Assembly: GCA_020444545.1 (NCBI GenBank)
Contig: JAHLKT010000002.1
Location: forward strand, 62,001 to 126,000
DNA: 64,000 nucleotides
Origin: Desulfarculaceae bacterium
Lineage (GTDB): Bacteria > Desulfobacterota > Desulfarculia > Desulfarculales > Desulfarculaceae
Direction: 5' to 3'
A model generated the notes under the pieces. That model was given only the letters and a program-made list of their open reading frames with translations, was not told the DNA's origin and did not search any database. The stretch's first letter is position 1, and every line of letters starts with the position of its first letter. Positions 26,757 to 35,350 of the stretch are shown one piece after another. Made by a program: the position numbers and the translations under genes.

Positions 26757-27716
26757 GTGGATTTATCAGTCGTCATACCGATCTATAACGAGAGCGCCAA
26801 CCTGGAGGCCCTGCACCAGGAGGTCCACGCGGCCCTGATCCCCACCGGCCTGGACTACGAGGTCATCTTCGTGGACGACGGCTCCCGGGACGACAGCTTC
26901 GCCATCCTGGCCCGTTTGGCCGAGGGCGAGCCCCGCGACGTGGTGGTCAGGCTGCGCAAGAACTTCGGCCAGACCGCTGCCATGAGCGCGGGCTTCGACC
27001 ACGCCACCGGCAAGATCGTGGTCACCATGGACGGCGACCTGCAAAACGACCCCCGCGACATCCCCAAGCTGATCGAAAAGATCACTGAGGGCTATGACCT
27101 CGTGGCCGGCTGGCGCCACGACCGCCAGGACAAATACCTCTCGCGCAAGCTGCCCTCCAAGCTGGCCAACGGACTGATCAGCAAGATCACCGGGGTCAAG
27201 CTGCACGACTACGGCTGCACCCTCAAGGCCTTCAAGGCCGAGGTGATCCAGAACGTGCGCCTCTACGGTGAGCTGCACCGCTTCATCCCGGCCATCGCCT
27301 CGCTCATGGGGGTGAACATCGCCGAGGTAAAGGTGAACCACCGCCCCCGCACGGCGGGCAAGAGCAAGTACGGCATCGGCCGCACCCCCCGGGTGCTCCT
27401 GGACCTGATCACCGTTAAGTTCCTGCTCTCTTATGCCACGCGGCCCATTCAGATCTTCGGCCTGTGGGGGCTCTTCGCCTTTGGGGCGGGCTTCCTTTTG
27501 GGCCTGTATTACACCTGCCTCAAGTTCTTCGCCGGGGTGCCGCTCTGGGGCAAGCCGGGCCTGTTTTTGGCCATCCTGCTGCTGTTCATCGGGGTGCAGC
27601 TCATCTGCATCGGCCTGCTGGGCGAGATGCAGGTGCGCACCTATTACGAGGCCCAGGCCAAGCCCATCTACGCGGTGCGCCAGGTGATAAACCACCCCAA
27701 GGACCGGCAGGACTGA
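26757..27716 (+). CDS. Family 2 glycosyltransferase, GtrB/ArnC-like polyprenyl-phosphate sugar transferase
   Basis: 319 residues, GTG start directly after the previous stop, with AAGGAAG upstream. DLSVVIPIYNESANLEAL, VIFVDDGSRDDS and VTMDGDLQNDPRD (DxD) define the GT-A fold. KLHDYGCTLKAFKAEV and NHRPRTAGKSKYG are the conserved acceptor-loop motifs of GtrB/ArnC. Two membrane helices at the C-terminus (approximately 230-300) anchor it. It would load a sugar on polyprenyl phosphate for use by the GT-C enzymes. Confidence 0.9.
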   Translation: MDLSVVIPIYNESANLEALHQEVHAALIPTGLDYEVIFVDDGSRDDSFAILARLAEGEPRDVVVRLRKNFGQTAAMSAGFDHATGKIVVTMDGDLQNDPRDIPKLIEKITEGYDLVAGWRHDRQDKYLSRKLPSKLANGLISKITGVKLHDYGCTLKAFKAEVIQNVRLYGELHRFIPAIASLMGVNIAEVKVNHRPRTAGKSKYGIGRTPRVLLDLITVKFLLSYATRPIQIFGLWGLFAFGAGFLLGLYYTCLKFFAGVPLWGKPGLFLAILLLFIGVQLICIGLLGEMQVRTYYEAQAKPIYAVRQVINHPKDRQD

Positions 27717-27753
27717 TCGCCGGGGGGAGCGCCCCCGGTCCGAGGACCGCGCC

Positions 27754-28848
27754 TTGAAACTCATCTACGACCTAAGGCTTTTGACCGGCCAGATGCACGG
27801 CATGGCCCGCTATGCCCTGGAGCTGCTCCAAGCCATGCTGGCCGAGGACCCCGACTTGCAGGTCGGGGCTCTGATCCGAAAGCCCGAGCACGCGGCCATG
27901 CTGCCCCCCGACAAGCGGGTGCTGGCCATGGCCTGCAAGCTGTCCCCCTACGGCATCAGCGCCCAGCTCAGCCTGCGCAAGCTCCTGGACGGCCTCAGGC
28001 CCGAGGTCTACCACTGCCCCTTCTATGCCCCGCCCGCCAAGTTTCAGGGGCCCATGGTCTTCACCATCCACGACCTGATCCATCTGCGCTTCCCCAAGGA
28101 CCACGGCCTCAAGTACCGGCTTTTCTATTTGTGGGTGGTGGCCCCGGCGGCCAAGCGGGCCCAGTTCGTCTTCACCCCCAGCGAGCACAGCAAGCGTGAC
28201 CTCATCGAGCTGATGGGGGTGCCCGAGGAAAAGATCGTCATCACCCCCAACGCGGCGGGCGAAGCCTTCCGGCCCGTTCAGGGCGCGGTGGAGGCCCCGG
28301 CTGGCCTGCCCGCCCGCTACATCCTGGGTGTGGGCAACCCCAAGCCCCACAAGAACCTGGGCGGCCTGGTGGCGGCGCATAAGCTGCTTAGCGAGCAAGC
28401 GCCCGCCGGAGTCGAGGTGCCGCCCCTGGTGATCGTGGGTGCCAAGGCGGGCGCGGCGGACTGGGCCAAGCCCAGCGAGCGCCTGGTGCTGCTGCCCTCT
28501 CTGGAAGACGCGGAGCTGGCCAGGGCCTATCAGGCGGCCTCAACGGTGGTCATGCCCTCGCTCTACGAAGGCTTCGGCCTCCCGGCCCTGGAGGCCATGG
28601 CCTGCGGCGTGCCGGTGGTGGCCGCGCGGCGGGCCTCCCTGCCCGAGGTCGTGGGCGACGCGGGCCTGCTGGTGGAGCCCGAGCCCGAGGCCCTGGCCAA
28701 GGGCATGGAAACGGTGCTGGCCGACCCCGCCCTGGCCGCGCGCCTCCGGGAAGCGGGCCCCCAGCAGGCGTCCCGCTTCTCCTGGCAAAAGACCGCGCTC
28801 ACCACCCTGCGCATCTACCGCCGGGTGGCCAAGAGGTTCGGGGCGTGA
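27754..28848 (+). CDS. Family 4 glycosyltransferase
   Basis: 364 residues starting at TTG 27754, supported by CGAGGA 7 nt upstream. GQMHGMARYALELLQAML is the N-terminal glycine-rich loop, VFTIHDLIHLRFP a common GT4 motif, and YILGVGNPKPHKNLGGLV starts the donor domain. SLYEGFGLPALEAMACG is the E-x7-E donor site of GT4 enzymes such as mannosyltransferases of O-antigen clusters. It overlaps the next GT4 gene by 4 nt. Confidence 0.88.
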   Translation: MKLIYDLRLLTGQMHGMARYALELLQAMLAEDPDLQVGALIRKPEHAAMLPPDKRVLAMACKLSPYGISAQLSLRKLLDGLRPEVYHCPFYAPPAKFQGPMVFTIHDLIHLRFPKDHGLKYRLFYLWVVAPAAKRAQFVFTPSEHSKRDLIELMGVPEEKIVITPNAAGEAFRPVQGAVEAPAGLPARYILGVGNPKPHKNLGGLVAAHKLLSEQAPAGVEVPPLVIVGAKAGAADWAKPSERLVLLPSLEDAELARAYQAASTVVMPSLYEGFGLPALEAMACGVPVVAARRASLPEVVGDAGLLVEPEPEALAKGMETVLADPALAARLREAGPQQASRFSWQKTALTTLRIYRRVAKRFGA

Positions 28849-30014
28849 GCCCGGCCGCGCCCGCCCTGGCCGGAGCCAAGGTGGTGCTGGTGCACGACTG
28901 GCTCACCGGGATGCGCGGCGGCGAAAAGGTCCTGGAGGCCATGTGCCGCCTGTTCCCGGACGCGCCGCTCTACACCCTGCTGCACATTCCCGGCTCGGTG
29001 AGCCCCATCATCGAGGACCGTCCCATCCACACCAGCTTTGTGCAGAAGATGCCCCTGGCCGCCAAGCGCTACCGGCACTATTTGCCCCTGTTCCCCCGGG
29101 CCATGGAGGGGCTGAGCATGCCCTCCTGCGACCTGGTGCTCTCCACCAGCCACTGCGTGGCCAAGGCGGCCAGCGCGCCCTCCGGGGCCTTGCACGTGAG
29201 CTACGTGCACACGCCCATGCGCTACATCTGGGACATGTATCCCGAGTACTTCGGCCCGGGCCGGGGCGGCGCGGCGCGCTACGTCATGCCGCTGCTCAGG
29301 CGCCGTATGCAGCGCTGGGACGTGGCCACCTGCCAGCGGGTGGATCACTTCATCGCCAACAGCCGCCACGTGGCCCGGCGCATCCGGCGCAACTACGGCC
29401 GGGGCGCGGTGGTCATTCCTCCGCCGGTGGAGGCCGAACGCTTCGCCCCGGCGGCCAAACCCGAGGGTTACTACCTGGTGGTCAGCGCCCTGGTGCCCTA
29501 CAAGCGGGTGGAGCTGGCCGTGGAGGCCTGCACCAGGGCCAACAAGCGGCTCAAGGTGGTGGGGCGAGGACCGGAGGAGGCCCGCCTCAAGGCCATGGCC
29601 GGGCCCACGGTGGAGTTCCTGGGCTGGGTGGGCGACGAGCATTTGGCCGGGCTCTACGCCCGGGCCAAGGCCTTCCTCTTCCCCGGGGAGGAGGACTTCG
29701 GCATCACCCCCCTGGAGTCCATGGCCTCGGGCCGCCCGGTGATCGCCTTCGCCCGGGGCGGGGCCCTGGAAACGGTGGTGGGGCCCGGCGATCCCGCCGG
29801 CCGCGCGCCCACGGGCCTGTTTTTCCATCACCAGCACGCCGGGGCCCTCTTGGCCGCCATGCAGGAGCTGGAGGCCATGCTGGAGCGCTTCGATCCCCAG
29901 GCCCTGGCCGACCACGCGGCGAGCTTTGACACCGCCCATTTCATGGAGCGTTTGGCCGCCCATCTGGACGCCCTGGCTCGGGGCCAAGGCGTTGCCAGCC
30001 ACGCGGGGCAATGA
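28845..30014 (+). CDS. Family 4 glycosyltransferase (WbaZ/MtfB-like)
   Basis: 389 residues, GTG start in a GTGA overlap. VVLVHDWLTGMRGGEKVLEA and LSTSHCVAKAA followed by HTPMRYIWDMYPEYF are typical of mannosyltransferases of the WbaZ/MtfB type. GEEDFGITPLESMASGRPV is the donor-site E-x7-E motif. It is the last gene of the 20938-30014 run and is followed by an intrinsic terminator at 30029. It probably adds a hexose such as mannose to a repeat unit. Confidence 0.88.
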   Translation: MSPAAPALAGAKVVLVHDWLTGMRGGEKVLEAMCRLFPDAPLYTLLHIPGSVSPIIEDRPIHTSFVQKMPLAAKRYRHYLPLFPRAMEGLSMPSCDLVLSTSHCVAKAASAPSGALHVSYVHTPMRYIWDMYPEYFGPGRGGAARYVMPLLRRRMQRWDVATCQRVDHFIANSRHVARRIRRNYGRGAVVIPPPVEAERFAPAAKPEGYYLVVSALVPYKRVELAVEACTRANKRLKVVGRGPEEARLKAMAGPTVEFLGWVGDEHLAGLYARAKAFLFPGEEDFGITPLESMASGRPVIAFARGGALETVVGPGDPAGRAPTGLFFHHQHAGALLAAMQELEAMLERFDPQALADHAASFDTAHFMERLAAHLDALARGQGVASHAGQ

Positions 30015-30028
30015 TAGAGTTTAGGCGT

Positions 30029-30060
30029 CGGGCCGCTGTGATAGGCGGCCCGGAGTTGTT
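30029..30060 (+). terminator. Intrinsic terminator after the glycan operon
   Basis: A perfect 8-bp stem CGGGCCGC / GCGGCCCG with an 8-nt loop is followed by a moderately U-rich tract (GTTGTTT). It lies between the last glycosyltransferase gene and trkA. Confidence 0.55.
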
Positions 30061-30083
30061 TGGCTAAACGCCCGGAGGGGTCC

Positions 30084-31445
30084 GTGCAGATTCTGATCAT
30101 CGGCGCAGGCGAGGTAGGCTTCCACACCGCGCTCCGGCTGTCCCACGAGGGGCACCGGGTGGTGGTGGTGGACCGTCAGCCCGAGCGGGTGCGCCAGATT
30201 TCCGAGCAGATGGACGTGCAGACCCTGGTGGGCACCGGCTCCAGCCCGGCGGTGCTCCGCGCGGCGGGGGTGGATCAGTGCGACCTGGTGCTGGTGGTCA
30301 CCAACAGCGACGAGGTGAACCTGACCGCCTGCCGTTTCGCCCGTCTGCTGGCCCCGGCCGCCACCCTAATCGCCCGCATCCGGTCGGCCGATTATCTGGC
30401 CTTCTTCGAGGAAGTGGGCACGGCCAGCCTGGACGTGGACACGGTGATCAACCCCGAGCGCGAGGTGGCCAACCAGATTCTCGAATTCCTGGCAGTGCCC
30501 GCGGCCAGCAGCGTCACCGACTTCGCGGGCGGCAAGGTGAAGATGCTGGGGCTCAAGATCCCGCCCACCTGCCCCCACGTGGGCCGCCCCCTGCACGAGC
30601 TGCGCATTGCCGGCGGCCCGCGCTATCTGGTGGTGGCCATTGAGCGCGGCGGCCAGGTGATCATCCCCGGCGGCGGCGACGTGATCCTGTCCGAAGACCT
30701 GGCCTACGTGGTCACCCGGCGGGAGAACACCGACCAGGTGGTGGCCCACTTCGGCCTGTCCAACCAGCCAGTGCGGAACCTGGTGGTGGTGGGCGGCGGG
30801 GCCATCGGCCGCTTGGTGGCCGCCGGGGCGCGCGAGATGGGCATCAAGATGCGCATCATCGAAAAGAGCGCCGAGCGCTGCGAGGCCCTGGTGGACGAGC
30901 TGGAGGACGTGACCATCTTGAACGGCGACGGCACCGACCTCTCGCTCTTGGAGGAAGAGAACGTGGGCGCGGCCGACGTGTTCGCGTCGGTCACCGACGA
31001 CGAGGAAAACAACGTGCTCATCGCCCTGCTGGGCCGCAAGATGGGCGCGCGCCGTACCATCGCCCGGGTGGCCCACCTTGGCTACGTGCCCCTGGTCAGC
31101 TCCCTGGGCCTGGATTTGGTGGTGAGCCCCCGCTTCGCGGCGGTGGGCGCCATCCTGCGCCACCTGCGGGCGGGCAAGGTGTTGGCCGTGGCTCCGCTCA
31201 AGGACGAGGACACCGAGGTCATCGAGGTGGAGGCCCAGGACACTTCGGCCCTGGTGAACAAGCCGCTCTCCGAGGTCAAGCTGCCCCAGGGCTCGCTGGT
31301 GGCGGCGGTTATCCGGGATGGCGAGGTGGAGATCGCCACCGGCGACACGGTGGTGCGTCCCGGCAATCAGTTAGTCATCTTCGTAACCCGCCAGGTGCTG
31401 AAAAAGGTCGAGAAGCTTTTGACCGTGCGCCTGGAGTTCTTCTAG
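30084..31445 (+). CDS. trkA: Trk potassium uptake regulatory subunit TrkA
   Basis: The GTG at 30084 is preferred, with CGGAGGGG upstream; the frame opens at a TTG at 30060. The 453-residue product has two tandem RCK units. The first begins VQILIIGAGEVGFHTALRL and the second NLVVVGGGAIGRLVAAGA, both NAD/ATP-binding Rossmann folds with a following acidic strand end (VVVDRQPERV, RIIEKSAERC). Each is followed by a TrkA_C-type beta domain. TrkA gates the TrkH channel from the cytoplasm. trkH follows 21 bp downstream, so the two form an operon. Confidence 0.93.
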   Translation: MQILIIGAGEVGFHTALRLSHEGHRVVVVDRQPERVRQISEQMDVQTLVGTGSSPAVLRAAGVDQCDLVLVVTNSDEVNLTACRFARLLAPAATLIARIRSADYLAFFEEVGTASLDVDTVINPEREVANQILEFLAVPAASSVTDFAGGKVKMLGLKIPPTCPHVGRPLHELRIAGGPRYLVVAIERGGQVIIPGGGDVILSEDLAYVVTRRENTDQVVAHFGLSNQPVRNLVVVGGGAIGRLVAAGAREMGIKMRIIEKSAERCEALVDELEDVTILNGDGTDLSLLEEENVGAADVFASVTDDEENNVLIALLGRKMGARRTIARVAHLGYVPLVSSLGLDLVVSPRFAAVGAILRHLRAGKVLAVAPLKDEDTEVIEVEAQDTSALVNKPLSEVKLPQGSLVAAVIRDGEVEIATGDTVVRPGNQLVIFVTRQVLKKVEKLLTVRLEFF

Positions 31446-31466
31446 GCCGCGCGAGGGGGTTGGCCC

Positions 31467-32918
31467 GTGGGTTTTGCCTACGTCCTGTCCTTGACCGGGG
31501 TGCTGTGCGTGGGCACGGGGCTGTTCATGCTCATGCCCATGGGCATTGCTCTGCTCTATGGCGAGCCAGGCTGGCGCGCCTTTGCCATCGGCACCGGGCT
31601 TAGCCTGCTGTTGGGCACGGTGCTCTTCTTCCTGTTCCGCGACAAAAAGACCCGCGAGCTCAACCACCGTCAGGGCATGGCCATCGTGGGCATTTCCTGG
31701 CTGGTGGCCGGGCTGTTGGGCGGCATACCCTTCGCACTGTCCGGCGACTTCAGCGGCTTCACCGACGGCGTTTTCGAGTCCATAAGCGGCTTCACCACCA
31801 CCGGGGCCAGCATCCTCACCAACGTGGAGGCCAGCCAGAAATGCGTGCTCTTCTGGCGGGCCCTCACCCACTGGCTGGGCGGCATGGGCTTCATCGTGCT
31901 CTCGGTGGCCATCCTGCCCTTCGTGGGGGTGGGCGGCATGCAGCTGTTCAAGGCCGAGGTGCCCAGCCCCACCCCGGACCGCCTGGCCCCGCGCATCACC
32001 GACACGGCCAGCGTGCTCTGGAAGGTCTACGCCGCGCTCACCGCCGCGGAGGTGGTGCTCTTAATGTTCGGGGGCATGGACTGGTTCGACGCGGTGTGCC
32101 AGGCCTTCGCCACCATGGCCACGGGAGGCTTCTCCACCAAGAACGCCTCCATCGCGGGCTTCCACAGCGACTACATCGACGTGGTGGTGACGGTCTTCAT
32201 GCTCCTGGCGGGCATGAACTTCACCCTGCATTTCCAGATGTTCTGGCAGCGCCGCTGGAGCGCCTTCTGGCGCAACGAGGAATGGCGCTTCTACATGTAC
32301 CTCTGGGCGGCGGCCACCCTGGTGGCGGTGTTGGCCCTGGACTGGGAGGCGGGCGACGGCCTGTGGGAGGCCATTCGCCTCTCGGCTTTCCAGGCGGCCA
32401 CCATCCTCACCACCACCGGCTTCGCCACCACCGACTACTCCCTGTGGCAGCCCGTGGCCATCGGGGTGCTGGTGGTGTTGATGTTCGTGGGCGGCTCGGC
32501 GGGCAGCACCGGCGGCGGGCCCAAGGTCATGCGCATCATGGTGGTGTTCAAGCAGGTCTCGGCCGAGCTCAAGCGCCTGGTGCATCCCCGGGTGGTGGCC
32601 CCGGTGCGTTTGGAACATCACACCGTGGACCGCTCCATCGTGGCCTCGGTGTGGGGCTTCATGGGCGCCTACGTGGCCTGCTTCATCGTGGTGGGCCTGA
32701 TCCTCAGCGTCATGGAGCTGGACCTGGTCACCTCATTCACCGCTTCCATCGCCTGCCTGGGCAACATCGGCCCGGGCTTGGGCTCGGTAGGCCCGGCGGA
32801 CAACTACGCCCACCTCCCCGCGGCCGCCAAATGGCTTTTGAGCTTGGCCATGATTGTCGGGAGGCTCGAGGTCTATACCGTTCTCGTCTTGTTCCTACCC
32901 GAGTTCTGGAGGGACTAG
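31467..32918 (+). CDS. trkH: Trk potassium uptake channel subunit TrkH
   Basis: 483 residues, GTG start. Four pore segments are visible: [38 protein letters not shown] and [14 protein letters not shown], each with the selectivity-filter glycine of the TrkH/KtrB superfamily. About ten helices (M1-P-M2 repeats plus two N-terminal helices) are predicted. It imports K+ (possibly with H+ or Na+) together with TrkA. Its stop overlaps by 4 nt with the stop of the convergent SRPBCC gene (CTAG). Confidence 0.92.
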   Translation: MGFAYVLSLTGVLCVGTGLFMLMPMGIALLYGEPGWRAFAIGTGLSLLLGTVLFFLFRDKKTRELNHRQGMAIVGISWLVAGLLGGIPFALSGDFSGFTDGVFESISGFTTTGASILTNVEASQKCVLFWRALTHWLGGMGFIVLSVAILPFVGVGGMQLFKAEVPSPTPDRLAPRITDTASVLWKVYAALTAAEVVLLMFGGMDWFDAVCQAFATMATGGFSTKNASIAGFHSDYIDVVVTVFMLLAGMNFTLHFQMFWQRRWSAFWRNEEWRFYMYLWAAATLVAVLALDWEAGDGLWEAIRLSAFQAATILTTTGFATTDYSLWQPVAIGVLVVLMFVGGSAGSTGGGPKVMRIMVVFKQVSAELKRLVHPRVVAPVRLEHHTVDRSIVASVWGFMGAYVACFIVVGLILSVMELDLVTSFTASIACLGNIGPGLGSVGPADNYAHLPAAAKWLLSLAMIVGRLEVYTVLVLFLPEFWRD

Positions 32919-33439
32919 GCCCCCAGGCTGCGCCGCACCAGGCGAAAGGCTTCCTTGCGGATCAGGCCGCTGAAGGGCCCGATCAGGCTCCAATAAAAGC
33001 GGAAGTAGCGGCGGGCGCGGGAGTCCAGGCACAGCACCCTGGTTTCGGTGCTCAAAAGGCATTTGCCGTTGTCCATGGGCTCGGCCAAGAAGTTCATGGC
33101 CATCTTGGCATAACCGGGGCGGTCGAAATCCACGAACTCGTCAGGGCTCACCCGGAGCAATTCGGCAGTGGGCAGCCAGAAGCGCCCCACCATTCCCACC
33201 ACCAGCTCCCGGCCCGGTTCCTCGTCCAAGACCGTAAACCCAGGTTTTTGCGGATCAGTCGGAATGAGCTTGATCTTGGCCTGGCCCAGGCCGCGCAGCA
33301 GGACCAGCCAGCGGACCAGGGGCGAGCGGCTCCAGTCCAGGTCCAGGAGCAGGGAATAAACCCTCTCCGGCGGGGCTGGCAAAAAAGTCTGGTAGCGGGC
33401 GTGTACGTCAAAAGCGGGCAGGAATTTGTCCAACAGCAT
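32915..33439 (-). CDS. SRPBCC/START-like domain protein of unknown function
   Basis: 174 residues without signal peptide. The order YQTFLPAPPERVYSLLLDL (N-terminal strand and helix), ILRP-like core strands, LVVGMVGRFWLP, CLLSTETRVLCL and a C-terminal long helix FRFYWSLIGPFSGLIRKEAF is the helix-grip pattern of SRPBCC proteins, which bind hydrophobic ligands. No catalytic residues can be named. The start overlaps the 3' end of bioD by 32 bp, so it is probably expressed with the biotin operon, though a link to biotin is not established. Confidence 0.7.
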   Translation of the reverse strand: MLLDKFLPAFDVHARYQTFLPAPPERVYSLLLDLDWSRSPLVRWLVLLRGLGQAKIKLIPTDPQKPGFTVLDEEPGRELVVGMVGRFWLPTAELLRVSPDEFVDFDRPGYAKMAMNFLAEPMDNGKCLLSTETRVLCLDSRARRYFRFYWSLIGPFSGLIRKEAFRLVRRSLGA

Positions 33440-34169
33440 GGTGTTGCCTGGCCATTTCCACCAGCGGTGTGAGCTCCAGATGCTCGCGCACCGCCTGGTT
33501 CAGGGACACGCCGTCGATGGATTCGCGCGGGCCCAGATATGGCAGGGTGCCCAGGAAGGGGACGCCGCTGTACTCCACGATCAAGGCGTGGTTCTGATTC
33601 ACCGAAGGGTCGTGCGGATCGGCAGGCTGGGTGCTACTGAAAATGAAGCCTATCACGTGCAGGCCCTCGCGGGCCAGGGCCTGGATGGTGAGCAGGCTGT
33701 GGTTGATGGTGCCCAGGCCGGGCCGGGCGGCCAGCACCACCGGCAACCCCAGCTCCACGGCCAGGTCAAGGAAGGTGGCTCCCGCCGCGATGGGCACCAG
33801 CAGGCCGCCCACCCCTTCGATCACCCCGAACTCCTGGCCGGCCAGAAACTCGCGGCACACGGCGGCCGAGGCTTCCAGCGACAGTTCCACCTCTTCCTCG
33901 CGGGCGGCGGCCAGGGGCGAAAGCGGCGCGCGCAAGCACACCGGGTTCAGGCTGTGCAGCGGTTCCCTTAGCCCCACCAGGCGGTGCAGCAAGAACACGT
34001 CCGGGCTCACCGGCAGGCCCTCGGGCCCGGGGGTGCACTCGCTGGCCAGGGGCTTGAAGTATCCCGCCGCAATGCCCGCCTGCCGCAGCCCCGCCACCAG
34101 GGCGGCCGAGACCATGGTCTTGCCCGCGTCGGTGTCCGTGCCGATTACCACCACCCCGCGCCCGCTCAA
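33408..34169 (-). CDS. bioD: Dethiobiotin synthetase BioD
   Basis: 253 residues, TTG start in a TTGA overlap with bioF and preceded by a strong AAGGAGGTG. VVVIGTDTDAGKTMVSAAL is the P-loop of BioD, YFKPLASEC holds the next substrate contact, and VIEGVGGLLVPIAAG is the conserved EGxGG motif. It closes the ureido ring using ATP and CO2 with 7,8-diaminopelargonate. It is the last biotin enzyme in the minus-strand bioBAFD operon. Confidence 0.93.
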   Translation of the reverse strand: MSGRGVVVIGTDTDAGKTMVSAALVAGLRQAGIAAGYFKPLASECTPGPEGLPVSPDVFLLHRLVGLREPLHSLNPVCLRAPLSPLAAAREEEVELSLEASAAVCREFLAGQEFGVIEGVGGLLVPIAAGATFLDLAVELGLPVVLAARPGLGTINHSLLTIQALAREGLHVIGFIFSSTQPADPHDPSVNQNHALIVEYSGVPFLGTLPYLGPRESIDGVSLNQAVREHLELTPLVEMARQHHAVGQIPARF

Positions 34170-35350
34170 ATCCCCACCTCCTTGGCCGCCTCGGCAAAGG
34201 CGTACGCGGCCATCCGCATGTCCTCGGGTTCGTGGGCCGCGGTCACCGTAAGGCGGATGCGGCTGGAGCCGGGAGGCACCGTGGGGGGGCGCACCGCCGG
34301 GGCGTATATGCCCCGCGCGGTGAGGGCGTGGCCCATGGCCACGGTCTTGGCGGGCTCGCCCACCAGCACCGGCACGATGGGCCCTTCCTGGCTGAGCACC
34401 GTGTGCCCGGCCTGGGTCAGCTCGGTCCGCAGCAGAGCCGAGAGCTCCCTGAGCTTGTCGCGCCGCCAGGGCTCGGCGTCCACCAGTTCCAGCCCGGCCC
34501 GGGCCACGGCCACCTGGCTGGGCGGCGGCGCGGTGGAGTAGATGAAGGGGCGGCTGTAATTGACCAGGGCGTCGATCACCGCGCGATCCCCGGCCACGTA
34601 GCCTCCCAGCCCGCCCAGGGCCTTGCTGAAGGTGCCCACCATGACCACCTCGGGGCTGGGCTCCAGACCCAAATGCTCCAGGCTGCCCCGGCCGGTGTCG
34701 CCGTAGACCCCGGTGGCGTGGGCGTCGTCGATGATCAGCAGCGCGCCCGCCTGGCGGGCCGCCTCGCGCAGCTCCCGGAGCGGGGCCACGTCACCGTCCA
34801 TGGAAAACACCCCGTCGGTGACCAGCAGCTTGAGACCGTGGCCATCGCCGCCGGCCAGCAGCTCGGCCGCCGCGCCCGCGTCGCTGTGCGGGTAGATGCG
34901 CACCTCGCCGCGCGACAAACGGCAGGCGTCGATGAGGCTGGCGTGGTTCAGCCGGTCGCTGACGATGAGGTCGCCCTCCCGCGCCAGGCCGCAGATCACC
35001 CCCAGGTTGGTGGTGTAGCCGGTGGGGAAGAACAGGGCGGCCTCGGCGTGCTTGAAGGCGGCGATGGTCTTTTCCAGCTCCAGATGGCTGTCCAGGGTGC
35101 CGGAGATGAGGCGGCTGGCCCCGGAGCCGGTGCCGCAGGACCCGGCGGCCTCCACCGCCGCCTGGGCCAAACGCGGGTGCCCGGCCAGGCCCAGGTAGTC
35201 GTTACTGGCCATGAGCAAACAGCGCCGCCCCTGGACCACCACCCAGCGGCCGCAGGAGGGGCCCATGGACACCAGGCCCCGCGCCAGGCCCGAGGCCTGG
35301 TTTTGCGCGGCCCGCGAGGCCAGGGCCTCCATGGCGGGGTAGGGGCTCAT
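34166..35350 (-). CDS. bioF: 8-amino-7-oxononanoate synthase BioF
   Basis: 394 residues from the ATG at 35350, in an ATGA overlap with bioA. The PLP-dependent alpha-oxoamine synthase pattern is clear: SNDYLGLAGHPRL near the N-terminus, GSGASRLISGTLDSH, FPTGYTTNLGV, LIIDDAHATGVYG, and the PLP lysine in VGTFSKALGGLGGY. It condenses L-alanine with pimeloyl-ACP/CoA to give KAPA. The C-terminal SRIRLTVTAAHE motif is also family typical. Confidence 0.94.
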   Translation of the reverse strand: MSPYPAMEALASRAAQNQASGLARGLVSMGPSCGRWVVVQGRRCLLMASNDYLGLAGHPRLAQAAVEAAGSCGTGSGASRLISGTLDSHLELEKTIAAFKHAEAALFFPTGYTTNLGVICGLAREGDLIVSDRLNHASLIDACRLSRGEVRIYPHSDAGAAAELLAGGDGHGLKLLVTDGVFSMDGDVAPLRELREAARQAGALLIIDDAHATGVYGDTGRGSLEHLGLEPSPEVVMVGTFSKALGGLGGYVAGDRAVIDALVNYSRPFIYSTAPPPSQVAVARAGLELVDAEPWRRDKLRELSALLRTELTQAGHTVLSQEGPIVPVLVGEPAKTVAMGHALTARGIYAPAVRPPTVPPGSSRIRLTVTAAHEPEDMRMAAYAFAEAAKEVGI

